From Eubacteriales bacterium (lineage in GTDB: Bacteria > Bacillota > Clostridia > Peptostreptococcales > Anaerovoracaceae), in contig JAQUYZ010000106.1 in NCBI GenBank assembly GCA_028691625.1, forward strand, positions 1-6,342: a stretch of 6,342 bases of DNA, in the 5' to 3' direction. The stretch's first letter is position 1, and every line of letters begins with the position of its first letter. Under the pieces are notes generated by a model. The model ran no database searches. It worked only from the letters and a program-made list of their open reading frames with translations, and was not told where the DNA came from. Shown in pieces: positions 5,712-6,342 of the stretch. Both the position numbers and the translations under genes were made by a program.

Positions 5712-5719
5712 CATACATT
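5709..5719. repeat. 11-base intergenic repeat AATCATACATT, copy 2
   Basis: An exact second copy of the 11-mer at 3463-3473. Here it overlaps the end of the weak -10 candidate, where an operator could act. The evidence is only the exact match between two intergenic regions of the same cassette. Confidence 0.3.
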
Positions 5720-5823
5720 ACTAATTTATTTATGCAGAACCGACTAATCTGTGAGGCATTATTAAAAAGAAAAAACAAAGAGCTTTACCCAATTACGTGT
5801 ATTAACGAAAGGAGATTTAATTC

Positions 5824-6342
5824 ATGACAGTAAAAAAAGGTTACGAGAATATAATGGTTCTCGTCGTAGCTCTCGCCTTCGGGTTTGTAATGTTTGACCG
5901 CTTTGCGCTTCCGAATTTGGCTCCGTTCATCCTGCCTGACCTTGGCATGGATGCGGCTCAGTTTGGTTTGGTCATGTCGGCATTCGCATTTACCTGGGCC
6001 GGTGTCGGCTTCCTTGCCTCCTTCTGGTCTGACTTGAAGGAAAACAAGAAGAAGATGCTTGCATTCTTTATCGTAATGTTTTCTGTCTGCTCCCTTTCCA
6101 CGGGATTTGCAGCCGGCTTTGTCTCCTTGCTGGTCATCCGTCTTGTCATGGGTGTGTTTGAGGGACCGATCTATCCGCTGAATATGAGCTTCCTGCTGGC
6201 ACAGTCCAGTCCGTCACGCCGCGGATTCAACATGGGTATCATGGGTACCACCTCCGTAGGTCTGATCTCGAGCCTGGCGGGACCACTGATCGTTGTAGCT
6301 CTCGCACAGTCTGTGGGCTGGAGAACCACATTCTTCCTGACG
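5824..6342 (+). CDS. MFS transporter, paralog of the first (3' end outside window)
   Basis: The frame is open for 173 codons from ATG to the window edge, covering roughly TM1 to TM5. It is closely similar to the first transporter over this whole stretch, sharing blocks such as A-F-G-F-V-M-F-D-R-F (18-27) and S-P-S-R-R-G-F-N-M-G (129-138). The anion-symporter residues are kept: D25-R26 in TM1, and R106 and E113 in TM4 (R-L-V-M-G-V-F-E-G-P). Motif A after TM2 is eroded to A-S-F-W-S-D-L-K-E-N-K-K, losing the first Gly and the Arg after Asp while keeping D70. AAAGGAG (5808-5814) lies 9 bases before ATG. It is separated from the SDR gene by 212 bases and a stem-loop, so its expression may be tuned separately. 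It may import a related anion or act as an exporter or antiporter; the sequence does not decide. Confidence 0.88.
   Translation, partial: MTVKKGYENIMVLVVALAFGFVMFDRFALPNLAPFILPDLGMDAAQFGLVMSAFAFTWAGVGFLASFWSDLKENKKKMLAFFIVMFSVCSLSTGFAAGFVSLLVIRLVMGVFEGPIYPLNMSFLLAQSSPSRRGFNMGIMGTTSVGLISSLAGPLIVVALAQSVGWRTTFFLT

Overview
The window looks like a piece of a Bacillota (clostridial-type) chromosome. It has strong AGGAGG-type ribosome binding sites, SigA-like promoters, AT-rich spacers, Rho-independent terminators and protein families common in anaerobic Firmicutes. This is inferred from sequence style and recalled family distributions; no species can be named.

Left part (1-1127). The 3' part of an AT-rich gene encodes a repeat-built helical protein of unknown function, cut by the window edge. 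Its last bases overlap, on the other strand, the relic of a small helix-turn-helix (HTH) gene. The relic is frameshifted and shortened but still has a near-consensus promoter (918-946). Two Rho-independent terminators (976-1032 and 1046-1069) then separate this region from what follows.

Main part (1128-6342). A SigA-like promoter, TTGACA with a -10 TAAAAT, is overlapped by a perfect 16-bp palindrome that is a good operator candidate. It drives five same-strand genes. They are a metallo-beta-lactamase-fold hydrolase, an MFS transporter, an iron-type alcohol dehydrogenase, a short-chain dehydrogenase/reductase, and a second MFS transporter closely related to the first and cut by the right edge. 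The spacers are 51, 99, 60 and 212 bases, and several contain RNA hairpins near ribosome binding sites.

How the genes may work together (inference). Both transporters carry an Asp-Arg pair in TM1 and an Arg-x6-Glu pair in TM4, as in the anion:cation symporter/SLC17 group, so the substrate is probably an organic anion taken up with protons. The hydrolase could open an ester or lactone, and the two dehydrogenases, from unrelated folds, could process hydroxyl or carbonyl groups. This looks like an inducible catabolic cassette for a small hydroxylated acid or ester. I do not recognise the pathway and cannot name the substrate. The main oddities are a hydrolase lacking one expected zinc histidine, the paired paralogous transporters with one motif A eroded, an in-frame 15-bp triple repeat in the first transporter, and the hidden HTH relic.
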